A stretch of 64,000 bases of DNA from Planctomycetaceae bacterium. Its GTDB lineage: Bacteria > Planctomycetota > Phycisphaerae > Tepidisphaerales > Tepidisphaeraceae. The notes under the pieces are model-generated. The model had not been told where the DNA came from. It worked only from the letters and a program-made list of their open reading frames with translations, and ran no database searches. Of this stretch, positions 44,542 to 54,116 are shown one piece after another. Location of the stretch: assembly GCA_027487775.1 (NCBI GenBank), contig JAIYCY010000007.1, forward strand, positions 107,518 through 171,517, given 5' to 3'. Positions within the stretch are counted from its first letter, which is position 1; the number at the start of each line of letters is the position of its first letter. The translations under genes and the position numbers were made by a program.

Positions 44542-46575
44542 TCAAGTTTCGAGCACCGAGCCCTGAAGGCGCGACCGGGTTCGATCGACCGAAATCAAAA
44601 TCGGCTCATCGCCTGAAGCGACGCTAAGTCCCGTTCCGCCCGGACCGATGCGGGTTGTACTCCAACCGGCAGACGACCCGATCGCGCGGATGCCCGAAAG
44701 CGACGTCTGCGCAACATAGAATGCGTCCTTGGTCCGGTTGTAATAGGCGATCCGGGGACTCTGATTCTCATAGAACAGCTCGATCTGCTGCCCGACGGAT
44801 CCCGACGAGGCGATCGTCTCCGGAAAAAACGTCAGGGTCCCGCCGGTCGGGGCATTCGCGTACGCGAACTTCACATCCCCACGACTGTCGTCGCGATAGG
44901 CGATCTGTGCCTGATTGGTCGCCAGGCTGAGCCGGATATTGGAGACGCCGTCAAGCTGATCGACCAGCAGATTGACCCAGTTGGACGGATCCGTCGGGTC
45001 CGTGCCAACAGTGGATCGATAACGCGTGTAATAAAGGTCGCCGTTGGTTTGGTTGGCATACGCGATGGCAACAATCACGCTTCCGCTTACGACAGCATAG
45101 GCAAGACTGGCATGCGCGCCGACGTCGCCTTCGGTGATGAGCGTCTGCCTCGAAAAACTCTGCGTCGCGTGATCGTAAGTTGCGAGCTTCAGATTCCCAC
45201 CGCTGCGGGCGTAGTAGGCGATGAGCGGTTGATCTTCGACATCGAAGGCAAGCGACGGGAACTGCCCGACGCTTTTGGGCTGATCGACGCGACGCGTTTC
45301 CCACGTCCCGGACTCAAGTCGAGCGAATTTAAGATCGCCTCGTGTGGCATCGAAATAGGCTACGGAAGGCTTGCCGGTCGAGTCGAGGGCGAGGCTGAGC
45401 TGAGCGCCGACATCGGTGTCCACACCGTCAATCCGTGTGGATGATCCCCACGAGCCGTCGGTGTTCTGAGTCACGTAGCGAAGATCTCGCGTGGCGGGAT
45501 CGTAGTAGGCGAGATGCGTGACGCCCCAGCGATCGACTGCGGAGTCGAGGACCGTGACATTAAGGGCCGAGAGCGTGGACGTGGTCACGCCGAAACGCGC
45601 CTGCGCGAGACTGACAGCGGCATCCACATCGAGAAGAGCGTAGTTGCGACGCGTCACGGCGCGGCCGGTCTCGGTGTCACCGTCAAAGTTCGACTTGGCA
45701 CTCGAAATCAAAATCGAAGCAATGTCACGCGCAGAATCCACCCCGGCCTGACGCACGATCGCCGCCGCGCCGGCAACGGCAGGTGCGCTGAAACTCGTGC
45801 CGTCGATCGTTTGGAAACCCTGATTCAGCAAATCAGGTAACACGACATCCTCACCCGGTGCGAGCAAGTCCAGAAGATCCGAGCGCTGGGTGAAACTACT
45901 GATTGAGTTGGACGCATTCACCGAACCGACCGCAAATACGTTCGGATCCGCCGCCGGATACGCAATGCCCTGACCGCTGAGCGTCGAACTGCCGCTGTTA
46001 CCGCTCGCTGCCGAGATGAAGATGTCCATGTCGGTGAGCTCGGACAACTCATCCGAAAAGACACGGTCCGCAACCTCAGATGTAAATGAACCCGAGCCGA
46101 GAGATAGATTGACCGTGGTGATGCCGAAACTGCTCGCGTTGTTGATCACCCATCGAAGCGCCTGCTCAATGCGCGAATCGGGGATGCCTTCCGTGCCCAC
46201 ACCGACGCGAAGCGCTACGATCTTCACGCCCGGAGCAACGCCGGAATAGACCAGCCCGCCCGTCGAATACGAAGACGCGGCAATCACCGAAGCAACAGCC
46301 GTCCCATGGCCATCCGTGTCGAGCGGATCGGTATCGTTGTCGACGAAATCAAAACCACCCACGACCTTGAACGAAGGCCCGATCCCCCCACCAAGCTCGC
46401 TCCGTCGATAATCCACACCCGTATCTATCACCGCAATCGCCTGACCACGACCATCAAGCGCCGGCTGATTCAATTGCAGGTCATCCAGATCGATCAACCG
46501 CTGGTAGGCGTTCGTCACCGCAAGCAATCGACGCGACTCGAGGACTTCAAAACCATGCCGGAAACTTGTCGCCAT
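44542..46575 (-). CDS. Subtilisin-like serine protease (S8) with propeller-like C-terminus
   Basis: 677 residues. The N-terminal FEVLESRRLLA is a planctomycete LEPR-XLL-type motif, so the protein is probably exported although no classical signal peptide is seen. The catalytic triad is complete: D51 in IAVIDTGVDY, H90 in DTDGHGTAVAS and S261 in DGTSFSAPAVAG; N193 in SAASGNSG is the oxyanion Asn. From residue 320 there are repeated blocks of about 55 residues with YYDPATRDLRYV, YFDATRGDLKFA, YYARSGGNLKLA and YYTRYRST cores, which look like propeller blades. There is no prodomain. GGGAG precedes ATG 46575. Confidence 0.87.
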   Translation of the reverse strand: MATSFRHGFEVLESRRLLAVTNAYQRLIDLDDLQLNQPALDGRGQAIAVIDTGVDYRRSELGGGIGPSFKVVGGFDFVDNDTDPLDTDGHGTAVASVIAASSYSTGGLVYSGVAPGVKIVALRVGVGTEGIPDSRIEQALRWVINNASSFGITTVNLSLGSGSFTSEVADRVFSDELSELTDMDIFISAASGNSGSSTLSGQGIAYPAADPNVFAVGSVNASNSISSFTQRSDLLDLLAPGEDVVLPDLLNQGFQTIDGTSFSAPAVAGAAAIVRQAGVDSARDIASILISSAKSNFDGDTETGRAVTRRNYALLDVDAAVSLAQARFGVTTSTLSALNVTVLDSAVDRWGVTHLAYYDPATRDLRYVTQNTDGSWGSSTRIDGVDTDVGAQLSLALDSTGKPSVAYFDATRGDLKFARLESGTWETRRVDQPKSVGQFPSLAFDVEDQPLIAYYARSGGNLKLATYDHATQSFSRQTLITEGDVGAHASLAYAVVSGSVIVAIAYANQTNGDLYYTRYRSTVGTDPTDPSNWVNLLVDQLDGVSNIRLSLATNQAQIAYRDDSRGDVKFAYANAPTGGTLTFFPETIASSGSVGQQIELFYENQSPRIAYYNRTKDAFYVAQTSLSGIRAIGSSAGWSTTRIGPGGTGLSVASGDEPILISVDRTRSRLQGSVLET

Positions 46576-46791
46576 ACCGCACTCCCGTCAGCGCAAAAAC
46601 ATGAGGCCGTATTCGATGCGGGACCGGCCCGCACAGTATAGGACGCCCCGCGCACCGACTACATTTCGCCGAAAAACAGAAAGATTCACCCACGCCCCGC
46701 ACCTCGTTTGGTGCAACTCTCGGACAGGCTGCGGATGCCTTACAGCATGGCCCAACTTGACGCTGCGGCGAGTCGTGGTGAGCTTTCCCGA

Positions 46792-48423
46792 ATGATTCTT
46801 CCGAAGGTCAATCGACACGGTGAACGGCGAACTCGCTTCGGCTTGGCAGGCGTGGTGATCTTGCTCAGTTGGCTCATGTTCAGCGCATCTGCCCTTGCGG
46901 GGATCTCACCCACGCGTGCCGAAGATCTCGTTCTGGTCGTCAATCGGCTTCAGCCTGAAGGTCGGACGCTCGCCGAGCATTATGCTTCCCTGCGCGGGGT
47001 TCCAACATCGCAGATCATCGAGATCGAAGTGGCAGACCGATTCTCTGTCGACCGATCGACCTACGACCGATCGATACGCGATGCAATTCGGGAAAAAATT
47101 CGTGGCTTGGGTGGTGAGGAGCGTGTTCGCGGGCTCGTGCTCTTTTACGGCGTACCCCTTCGCGTCGACGCTGGCCCGGTCGATGCAGATGTCGCTGCCG
47201 AACATGCTGCAATTCAGAGCATGTACAACCAGGTGCATCCGCAGGCGGTGCAAGGCGTGCAATCTCTCGAGACGCTTGCCGTTCGATTGGACCCGTCGTT
47301 CAAGCCACGCGATAACACGAATCCTGATGTGCTCAACGAACGCGTGCGGCTCGCCCTCGTGTCAATCAATACGAGCATCGCAAAAGTGCCCGAAGCCCAA
47401 CGCGAAGGTCGCAAGGCAGAGTACGGCCGGGCGCGACAGCTCATCGAAAGCCCGGCAACGGTCCGCGAACTCGGCCCTGTACAACCATCGACCACCCCGC
47501 CGACACAGGATCAGATCAACCAACTCGGTCGCGAGCAATCGAAACCCGAAGGACGCGCACAACTTCGCACAATCGTCCACGCCACCGGCGGAAAGCTCGG
47601 ACTTCTCAACGTTCTGGCGATGCAGCGAACGCTTCTCGGGCCCGATCACACCGACGCAAGCGTCGATTCCGAACTCGCGCTGCTCTGGCACGAGTCCTTC
47701 CCGAGGAAAAACTGGCAGGCAAACCCGTTCTACATGAACGCCTCAATGGTCACGCCAAAGCAGGCCATCAAAGTCGCCCGTCTCGACGGCCCGGATCCGA
47801 CAACAGTTCGGCGAATGATCGACGAGGCGATTCGCGTGGAACGCGAAGGGCTCCGCGGAACCATCGTGATCGACGCTCGAGGACTCAAGCCCGAAACCGG
47901 ACTCGGAAGCTTCGGCTGGTACGATCAGTCACTCCGAAATCTGGCCAAGATCCTCAAAGACGCGAACGTCGGGCCGCTCTTGTTCGATGATGCCGAGCCC
48001 ACCCTCCCAATCGACAGCGCGACGGACGCCTCCATCTATTGCGGGTGGTATGCCGTGAGAAGCTATCGACCCAGCGTCCGATCCGTGCCGGGCGCGGTCG
48101 CATTTCACGTGGCCAGCTTCGAATTAAACTGGATGCGCGACCCCGCCGACGCCGGCTGGTGCCGCGGACTCCTCCTCGACGGCGCGGCCGCCACCCTCGG
48201 ACCCGTCGCCGAGCCCTTCCTCATCGCCTTTCCAAGTGCCGATGAATTCTTCCCCCTGCTCCTCGCCGGTCGCCTACCACTCATCGACACCTACTGGGCT
48301 ACCATGAAAATGACCAGCTGGAAAATGAGCCTCCTCGGAGATCCGCTTTACGTTCCATACCGAACAAACCCCCTGCTCACACAGAACCAATTGCCCCTTT
48401 CACTCCGCGAGTTAATCGATTAG
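46792..48423 (+). CDS. TIGR03790-type exported protein
   Basis: 543 residues. Signal-like start MILPKVNRHGERRTRFGLAG followed by VVILLSWLMFSASALA. The body has the TIGR03790 features: LVVNRLQPEGRTLAEHYASL, RGVPTSQIIEI, GLVLFYGVPLRV, the WHESFPRK region, LRGTIVIDARGL, and a C-terminal LLLDGAAATLGPVAEPFLIA and MTSWKMSLLGDPLYVPY. This family is widespread in planctomycetes and unrelated bacteria with no known function; the late GAAATLGPVAEP/GDPLY motifs recall caspase-like C25 folds, but that is inference. The open frame to 46708 has extra ATG/GTG codons; 46792 best places the signal peptide. Divergent from the protease gene. Confidence 0.78.
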   Translation: MILPKVNRHGERRTRFGLAGVVILLSWLMFSASALAGISPTRAEDLVLVVNRLQPEGRTLAEHYASLRGVPTSQIIEIEVADRFSVDRSTYDRSIRDAIREKIRGLGGEERVRGLVLFYGVPLRVDAGPVDADVAAEHAAIQSMYNQVHPQAVQGVQSLETLAVRLDPSFKPRDNTNPDVLNERVRLALVSINTSIAKVPEAQREGRKAEYGRARQLIESPATVRELGPVQPSTTPPTQDQINQLGREQSKPEGRAQLRTIVHATGGKLGLLNVLAMQRTLLGPDHTDASVDSELALLWHESFPRKNWQANPFYMNASMVTPKQAIKVARLDGPDPTTVRRMIDEAIRVEREGLRGTIVIDARGLKPETGLGSFGWYDQSLRNLAKILKDANVGPLLFDDAEPTLPIDSATDASIYCGWYAVRSYRPSVRSVPGAVAFHVASFELNWMRDPADAGWCRGLLLDGAAATLGPVAEPFLIAFPSADEFFPLLLAGRLPLIDTYWATMKMTSWKMSLLGDPLYVPYRTNPLLTQNQLPLSLRELID

Positions 48424-48581
48424 CCCGCCCGCCTTCGGGTATTCGCCCGTTCTTCGCCGTGCCCGGACGGGCCGCACCCGCAACATTTGTTTATGGTCAA
48501 GATCATCCCAAACGGATGACTATTGAGTCGTTTTCGGGTATTGAGTGCGGTTCTACCCTCAACCCCGAGCAGAATAGACTC

Positions 48582-50411
48582 ATGAACCAAGTGCGCAACG
48601 ACATCCGAAACATCGCCATCATCGCCCACGTCGACCACGGCAAAACAACCATGGTCGATGCACTCCTGCGTCAGTCAGGCAACTTCCGCGAATCGCAACT
48701 CCAAGGCGAAGCCATCCTCGACTCAAACCCTCTCGAACGCGAACGAGGCGTCACCATCCTCGCCAAAAACGTCGCCATCACCTACACCGATCCGGACACA
48801 CGCGAAACCGTCAAGATCAACCTCATCGATACGCCCGGACACGCCGACTTCGGCGGGGAAGTCGAACGCGTCCTCTCCATGGCGGACGGCGTGTTCCTCC
48901 TCTGCGACTCCGCCGAAGGTCCCCTACCCCAAACACGATTCGTCCTCAAAAAAGCCTTCCAACACGAACTCCGACCCGTCGTCGTCATCAACAAAATCGA
49001 CCGACCCGACGCACAACCCGATCGCGTCCTCAACGAAGTCTTCGACCTCTTCGTCGAACTCGGCGCCGATGACGAAACACTCGACTTCCCCGTCATCTAC
49101 GCCTCAGGACGCTCAGGCTACGCCAAGTGGAAGCTCGACGACCCCGCCGACACCATCAAACCCATCTTCGACGCCATCCTCAAACACGTCCCCGCTCCCC
49201 ACGGCGATCGCGATCTGCCCCTCCAGATGCGCATCACCAGCATCCAATACAACGACTACGTCGGACGAATCGGCGTGGGAAGAATCTACAACGGCTCCAT
49301 CAAAAGCGGCCAACAAGTCGTCGTCGTCGATCGCGAAGGCAAACAAACCAAAACCAAAGTCCTCGAAGTCCACGAGTTCGAAGGTTTCGGACGAAAAAAA
49401 GTCGACGAAGCCTTCGCTGGCGATATCGTCGCACTCATCGGCCTGGAAACCGTGGACATCAGCAACAGCATCTGCGATCCGCTCGACGTCCGACCCCTCG
49501 AAGCCTCCGACATCGAACCGCCGACGCTCACCATGATGTTCAGCGTCAACGATTCACCCTTCGTCGGACGCGAAGGAAAACACGTCACCAGCAGCAAACT
49601 CCGCGACAGACTCTACAAAGAACTCGAATCCAACGTCGCTCTCAAAGTCGACGAAACCGACAACCGCGACGCCTTCAAAGTCAGCGGACGCGGACTCATG
49701 CACCTCGGCGTACTCATCGAAACCATGCGCCGCGAAGGTTTTGAACTGTCCGTCGGTAAGCCGCAGGTGATTCTTCGGAAGGAAGACGGCGTCACCAAAG
49801 AACCCATCGAATACCTCGTCATCGATGTCCCCGAAGTCCATCAAAGCGCGGTCATGCAACTTGTCATGAGCCGCAAGGGACTCCTGCAACGCATGGACAA
49901 CCGCTCGGGAAGCGTCCACCTCGAATTCACCATCCCCGCACGCGGTCTCATCGGACTACGCACACGCATGCTCACCGCCACCCAAGGCACCGCCATCATG
50001 CACCATAACTTCCACGAATACGCCGAAACGCGCGGCGACGTCCCCGGCCGAGCCAACGGCGTGCTCATCAGCATGGCCACCGGCAAAGCCAACGAATACT
50101 CCATGAACAACCTCCAGGACCGCGGCACACTCTTCATCAAACACAACGACGAAATCTACGAAGGCCAAGTCGTCGGCGAAAACGCACGCGATTCCGACAT
50201 GGTCGTCAACCCCACCATCGCCAAAAAACTGACCAACATGCGCACCACCGGCAGCGATGAAAACATCTTCATCAAACCGCCACGACAAATGACACTCGAA
50301 CAAGCCCTCGAATACATCGAAGACGACGAACTCGTCGAAGTCACCCCAGCCGCCATCCGCCTGCGAAAAATCCACCTCACCGAAAACGCCCGCAAAAAGG
50401 CGAAAAAGTAA
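48582..50411 (+). CDS. typA: Translational GTPase TypA/BipA
   Basis: Ribosome-binding GTPase needed for stress and low-temperature growth and for ribosome assembly. 609 residues, the standard length. P-loop [10 protein letters not shown] (residues 15-24), switch [44 protein letters not shown], and the TypA-specific C-terminal region ([59 protein letters not shown]). ATG 48582 matches the family start; the open frame extends to 48459 without support. Confidence 0.95.
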   Translation: MNQVRNDIRNIAIIAHVDHGKTTMVDALLRQSGNFRESQLQGEAILDSNPLERERGVTILAKNVAITYTDPDTRETVKINLIDTPGHADFGGEVERVLSMADGVFLLCDSAEGPLPQTRFVLKKAFQHELRPVVVINKIDRPDAQPDRVLNEVFDLFVELGADDETLDFPVIYASGRSGYAKWKLDDPADTIKPIFDAILKHVPAPHGDRDLPLQMRITSIQYNDYVGRIGVGRIYNGSIKSGQQVVVVDREGKQTKTKVLEVHEFEGFGRKKVDEAFAGDIVALIGLETVDISNSICDPLDVRPLEASDIEPPTLTMMFSVNDSPFVGREGKHVTSSKLRDRLYKELESNVALKVDETDNRDAFKVSGRGLMHLGVLIETMRREGFELSVGKPQVILRKEDGVTKEPIEYLVIDVPEVHQSAVMQLVMSRKGLLQRMDNRSGSVHLEFTIPARGLIGLRTRMLTATQGTAIMHHNFHEYAETRGDVPGRANGVLISMATGKANEYSMNNLQDRGTLFIKHNDEIYEGQVVGENARDSDMVVNPTIAKKLTNMRTTGSDENIFIKPPRQMTLEQALEYIEDDELVEVTPAAIRLRKIHLTENARKKAKK

Positions 50412-50470
50412 GCCTAGGGCCCACTCCCTCGCATTGGTGGCGCAAGCCGGGCCGATCCAAAGAGGACGCC

Positions 50471-50971
50471 ATGGAACTCTTGCATCGACTAATCAAACTC
50501 CTCATGCGCGTTCTCGGGCTTCGACCCGCTTCGCATCCAGCCGATCCCGTTGACTCGACTGCCACCAAATCCTGCACTTCAGTGCCTCTACCCCCCGTTC
50601 GTATCAACAACAGGTTCATTACCGAGTCAGAACAACGCTTCTATCACACGCTCGTACGCTGCCTCCCAACAGAACAAACCGTGTTTGTTCAGGTTGCTCT
50701 CAACCGCCTCTTCTGGATGCCAGGCCAAGCAGCGGGCGCGAAAGTTTGGCAGAACAAAATCGATCGCCGGAGCGTCGACTTCGTCGTTTGCCATTACCAA
50801 ACACTACAACCGCTGCTGGCCATTGAACTCGATGACCAGTCTCATCGTTTAGAGAAGCGTCAGCAACGCGATCGCGAGGTCGAAGCTATCTTCCATGCCA
50901 GTGGCCTTCGTCTGCTACGCGTGCCCACCACCTGCACCCCTGAGGAACTTCGCTCTTTACTTCACACGTGA
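50471..50971 (+). CDS. DUF2726 protein
   Basis: 166 residues. After a short basic helix (MELLHRLIKLLMRVLGL), the conserved part runs from RFITESEQRFYHTLVRCLPT through SVDFVVCHYQTLQPLLAIEL and DDQSHRLEKRQQRDREVEAI to GLRLLRV. That is the DUF2726 layout, thought to be a restriction-endonuclease-like fold with the D...ELDD(x)SH core. AGAGGA precedes ATG 50471. Function unknown; it is 60 bases downstream of typA, same strand. Confidence 0.8.
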   Translation: MELLHRLIKLLMRVLGLRPASHPADPVDSTATKSCTSVPLPPVRINNRFITESEQRFYHTLVRCLPTEQTVFVQVALNRLFWMPGQAAGAKVWQNKIDRRSVDFVVCHYQTLQPLLAIELDDQSHRLEKRQQRDREVEAIFHASGLRLLRVPTTCTPEELRSLLHT

Positions 50972-51023
50972 TTCACCGCATCAGCTCTGTTCATGGAACG
51001 ACCACGCTGAACTGCGAGCGATC

Positions 51024-51599
51024 ATGCCCACCCACACCTTCATCCTCGACGGCATCTGGGGACGACCGCGAAGATGGCGGAAACTCGCTCGGCTTGTCGA
51101 AGGCCGCATCGGACCGGCACACCTCGTCCCATACGACGCCTCCGGACGCACAGGACTCGATGCACTAGGCCTTCATCTGCTCAATCTCATCGACCAACTC
51201 GCACCCAACTCCCCCATCCACCTCGTCGCTCACAGCATGGGTTGCCTCGTCGCTCGATCCGCCCACATGCAACGACCTACACTGAAAATCAACCGCTCTG
51301 CAATGCTCAACGGCCCGCACGACGGCTCCATCCTCGCGCGTCTGCTCCCTCTGCCCGCCTGCCGTGACATGCGACCCGGCTCAGACTTTCTCACGCGACT
51401 CCGACTCGCCGAACAACACTGGCACGCACCCACGCTCATCACCTGGTGCCGCGGCGATCTGCTCATCCTCCCCAACCGCTCCATGCGCTGGCGACGCGCC
51501 ACCACCACACTCCGCTACAAAATCCCCGCACACAACTGGCCGTGCTGGAGCCGCACCATACGCCGCCGCATCGTCGATTTCCTCATAGACCAACCATAG
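51024..51599 (+). CDS. Small alpha/beta hydrolase (lipase-like)
   Basis: 191 residues. TFILDGIWGRPRRWRKLARL at the start, then IHLVAHSMGCLVARSAHMQR (nucleophile elbow AHSMG in place of GHSMG), TLITWCRGDLLILPNRSMRW and a late PAHNWPCWSR with the His. The fold and order fit a triacylglycerol lipase-like esterase; it is short and has no signal peptide. The open frame to 50895 is not supported by a ribosome-binding site. Confidence 0.65.
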   Translation: MPTHTFILDGIWGRPRRWRKLARLVEGRIGPAHLVPYDASGRTGLDALGLHLLNLIDQLAPNSPIHLVAHSMGCLVARSAHMQRPTLKINRSAMLNGPHDGSILARLLPLPACRDMRPGSDFLTRLRLAEQHWHAPTLITWCRGDLLILPNRSMRWRRATTTLRYKIPAHNWPCWSRTIRRRIVDFLIDQP

Positions 51600-51723
51600 C
51601 CGCATCGACCCAGTCCAACCCAACACGCCAACGCCCAGATCGGCGGACCGTTCATCCCACCGCCCAACTTCGCCAAACGAGAATGCCCGGCCGATCACCC
51701 GGCTGAACAACTTTGTTTTCGAC

Positions 51724-52224
51724 TTGACGCTCTCGGCCGACTCGGGCAAGACTGATACCTACGGCGTCACCGGCTTTCACAAGTGGTACAGCGAGTCCCG
51801 CGGCTGGGTGAGCACCGTCGACCTTCAGGAAGGAGAAGAACTCCGCACCGCCACCGGCACGGCCCGCGTCACCACCCTGACCAGCCTGCCCGGCACCGAC
51901 CGCGTCTACAACTTCACCGTCGAACAAGACCACGTCTACTACGTCGGCGACCTGACGACGCTGACGCATAACAATGGGTGCGGTGGTGAGAATCCGGCGG
52001 CGGCTCGCGGTAGACAGCAGCACAAGGACAAAGACTATGGCCCGGGATATGAAAAGGAAGTTCGACTCCCTAGTGGAAAAGTAGCCGATGCAGTAAATGT
52101 CGAAGAAGGAATCGTGAAAGAGCTTAAGCCAAATAATCCGCGTGCCATCAAGCGAGGCGAGCGACAGGCCGGAGGGTATGCAGCTGAGCTCGAAGAGGTT
52201 CACGGTAAGCCGTTCACACCCTAG
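51724..52224 (+). CDS. Orphan module 1: C-terminal half of a pretoxin HINT domain fused to a REase-fold toxin domain
   Basis: The segment YGVTGFHKWYSESRGWVSTV to HVYYVGDLTTLTHNN is the C-terminal half of a pretoxin HINT (self-cleaving) domain, ending at the usual HNN-x-C junction. After it come 80 residues of a different domain: GRQQHKDKDYGPGYEKEVRL, then a D-x14-ExK-like DAVNVEEGIVKELKPNNPRA and RQAGGYAAELEEV. This fits a restriction-endonuclease-fold toxin (DNase). The frame is open upstream into the hydrolase gene, but no start codon with a ribosome-binding site exists (TTG 51724 is only the first candidate). The N-terminal HINT half with its catalytic Cys is missing, so this is an orphan C-terminal module. 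An immunity gene follows ten bases later. Confidence 0.65.
   Translation: MTLSADSGKTDTYGVTGFHKWYSESRGWVSTVDLQEGEELRTATGTARVTTLTSLPGTDRVYNFTVEQDHVYYVGDLTTLTHNNGCGGENPAAARGRQQHKDKDYGPGYEKEVRLPSGKVADAVNVEEGIVKELKPNNPRAIKRGERQAGGYAAELEEVHGKPFTP
51761..51980 (+). repeat. HINT-fragment repeat, copy 1
   Basis: 220 bases, about 97 percent identical to copy 2 at 53381-53600 over the same length, and to copy 3 at 54130-54308 over 179 bases. Differences are scattered single bases. Confidence 0.93.
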
Positions 52225-52234
52225 GTTGTAACCT

Positions 52235-52699
52235 ATGACTGATGCGACAGCAGCACTGAGGGGTGTCATACACAAAGCATTACCTTTCCGTTGCCTGCGG
52301 AAAGGCAATAATTTCTACCGTGTGCTTGATGAAACGATTCAGGTAGTTAATCTTCAGAAATCGAGCTACTCCGATCTGTTCTATGTAAATCTAGGAACTC
52401 TATTCCGAGAGACTTCTGATATCGCTCATCCAAGAGAGGAGCAATGCCATATTCGTATCCGATTGACCTCGCTTGACGGAGTCGATCCTCAGGGAATTGA
52501 GTCTTCGCTCCATTGGAATAGTTCGTATGACTACGAGGCATCAGTATGCTTGCTATCTGCGGCTTTGCAGAAGGCGACGCTGTTTCTCGATGATGTATCC
52601 AGTCAATTGCGGGCACGCAACGCTCTAAATGAGGGACGGCTCAGACGAGCGTTTGTCACCAAATCTGCTCAAGAACTTTTACGACGCGAGCGCGCATAG
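52235..52699 (+). CDS. DUF4304-type immunity protein for module 1
   Basis: 154 residues. FRCLRKGNNFYRVLDETIQV, VNLQKSSYSDLFYVNLGTLF and the central SLDGVDPQ fit the DUF4304 family, common as immunity proteins next to polymorphic toxins. It starts ten bases after the toxin stop. Base composition is clearly more AT-rich than the HINT repeats around it, suggesting recent acquisition. It presumably binds and blocks the toxin encoded just upstream (inference from position). Confidence 0.65.
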   Translation: MTDATAALRGVIHKALPFRCLRKGNNFYRVLDETIQVVNLQKSSYSDLFYVNLGTLFRETSDIAHPREEQCHIRIRLTSLDGVDPQGIESSLHWNSSYDYEASVCLLSAALQKATLFLDDVSSQLRARNALNEGRLRRAFVTKSAQELLRRERA

Positions 52700-52827
52700 T
52701 CGGGTCATCGCGTCCGCGAAGACCAACCGGGCCTGATCACCGCCATCAACCCGATCGACCACTTGGCCTCAGGCCCCGGCCGGGTCGGCCGACGGTCAAC
52801 AATGGATACGCCCCACCCAAGCGCGGC

Positions 52828-53013
52828 GTGGGAGCTAATGGTGAGACCGTGCGGAATCCGAATGGTTCGGGGCAAGGACGGCCTGATAAGCGCGGGCACG
52901 TCTGGGTGCCGACTGGCGAAGGACCATCGGCTCACGGGGGTCCGCACTGGGACGTTCAGGATCCGCGAACAGGTGGGCATATCAATGTTTACCCCGGAGG
53001 GCGTCGACGATGA
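52828..53013 (+). CDS. Orphan module 2: toxin C-terminal domain (Ntox37-like)
   Basis: The readable C-terminus is GHVWVPTGEGPSAHGGPHWD then VQDPRTGGHINVYPGGRRR, which I recognise as the polymorphic toxin type 37 pattern (a presumed nuclease with conserved His/Asp). The frame is open upstream to at least NNGYAPPKRGVGANGETVRN without a start codon other than GTG 52828. No HINT fragment directly precedes it; the previous bases read GLITAINPIDHLASGPG in another frame, so the junction is probably decayed. The stop overlaps the next gene's ATG (ATGA at 53010-53013). Confidence 0.55.
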   Translation: MGANGETVRNPNGSGQGRPDKRGHVWVPTGEGPSAHGGPHWDVQDPRTGGHINVYPGGRRR

Positions 53014-53333
53014 GGAACGTTCAAGTCATTGACTCGGCTCAGAACTGTAGTTATTCGGTCTACGAGGTGGTTGAAGCGGATTTTGTTGCGTTATTCAATC
53101 GCCATTTCGACGGACAGGATGTTTGTTTTGTCGAGGATTTGATCGATCTCTACGGAGAAACAGAAGCGGGGTCCTTACTTGTCCGCGCTACGCGTAGGCG
53201 GTTGGATAAACAGAAGATCACGGGGATCCACGGCACGTTGTTCGTTGGTTTGGGTCATCGCCGAGTGTACTTTCCCACCCGCGGAGAACTTGATCTTGAC
53301 GCTCCACTCTCTGTTGACGATGAAGACCTATGA
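53010..53333 (+). CDS. Putative immunity protein for module 2
   Basis: 107 residues starting MRNVQVIDSAQNCSYSVYEV, with EADFVALFNRHFDGQDVCFV, then EDLIDLYGE and ending LDAPLSVDDEDL. Acidic and AT-richer than its surroundings; no family certain. The ATGA overlap with the toxin stop is the coupling expected of a toxin-immunity pair. Confidence 0.6.
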   Translation: MRNVQVIDSAQNCSYSVYEVVEADFVALFNRHFDGQDVCFVEDLIDLYGETEAGSLLVRATRRRLDKQKITGIHGTLFVGLGHRRVYFPTRGELDLDAPLSVDDEDL

Positions 53334-53380
53334 TTTAATGAACACGAGCATGTAAGTCGCCGGCTGCGAAACGGATTCCG

Positions 53381-53600
53381 ACGGCGTCACCGGCTTCCAC
53401 AAGTGGTACAGCGAGTCCCGCGGCTGGGTGAGCACCGTCGAACTGCAGGAAGGAGAAGAACTCCGCACCGCCACCGGCACGGCCCGCGTCACCACCCTGA
53501 CCAGCCTGCCCGGCACCGACCGCGTCTATAACTTCACCGTCGAACAAGACCACGTCTACTACGTCGGCGACCTGACGACGTTGACGCATAACAACAGGTG
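53381..53600 (+). repeat. HINT-fragment repeat, copy 2
   Basis: Same 220 bases as copy 1 with a handful of substitutions (for example TTCCAC for TTTCAC, GAACTGCAG for GACCTTCAG). An in-frame TAA at 53353-53355 cuts it off from any upstream N-terminal part. Confidence 0.93.
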
Positions 53601-53844
53601 CACCCACCATGATGCTGGTGGTCCAGTTGACGCCGACACCGCGCTTGAGGCAGCAGAAAAGCATTTGGGTCCGGGTTACCGCGAACTTCCGCCTGGTTCA
53701 GGTAGATATGTATCGGCCGACGGGAAGCGTCAGGTTCGACTCGGTGATCACGAGGTGCGCGATCCGAACAATACTCACATTCACTATGAAGGGTATGGAC
53801 CCAACGGGAAACTCGATGAGAGCACATTTACTCCAATCAGATAG
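53428..53844 (+). CDS. Orphan module 3: HINT fragment fused to a third toxin domain
   Basis: The frame is open from 53356 (after TAA 53353-53355) to 53844. After the HINT end (TTLTHNN-R-C) the toxin domain reads DTALEAAEKHLGPGYRELPP, SGRYVSADGKRQVRLGDHEV and THIHYEGYGPNGKLDESTF. The LGPGY-KE...R-SADGxRQ-R...HxHxE pattern is one I have seen as a C-terminal domain of secreted toxins, with the HIH pair a possible catalytic site; the activity is unknown to me. It lacks the N-terminal HINT half and a proper start (GTG 53428 is only the first start-like codon). It is followed two bases later by its own small gene. Confidence 0.6.
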   Translation: MSTVELQEGEELRTATGTARVTTLTSLPGTDRVYNFTVEQDHVYYVGDLTTLTHNNRCTHHDAGGPVDADTALEAAEKHLGPGYRELPPGSGRYVSADGKRQVRLGDHEVRDPNNTHIHYEGYGPNGKLDESTFTPIR

Positions 53845-53846
53845 TC

Positions 53847-54107
53847 ATGGAAGCCAAGATTATTCTTTCACTGTCGATTCCGGAAAATTCGATACGACGT
53901 ACACGGCACACGCGCTCGGGTGTTGACGTAACTAACCGGATTGCTCGTGTTAATGTCATGGCCAATGATCACGATTCGAGCGTACTGTCGGTCTATTTCG
54001 ACAAGGACGGCCACGAACTGAACGACCTGTTTCATGAATCAATTCAGGATGCAATCTCGCACCTAGAATGGGAGTACGATATCGATGTTGGCGACTCTAT
54101 GATTTGA
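53847..54107 (+). CDS. Putative immunity protein for module 3
   Basis: 86 residues: MEAKIILSLSIPENSIRRTR, then VMANDHDSSVLSVYFDKDGH and ELNDLFHESIQDAISHLEWE with an acidic end. AT-rich like the other two immunity genes. It starts two bases after the toxin stop. No family recognised. Confidence 0.55.
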   Translation: MEAKIILSLSIPENSIRRTRHTRSGVDVTNRIARVNVMANDHDSSVLSVYFDKDGHELNDLFHESIQDAISHLEWEYDIDVGDSMI

Positions 54108-54116
54108 CGCTCGGTC

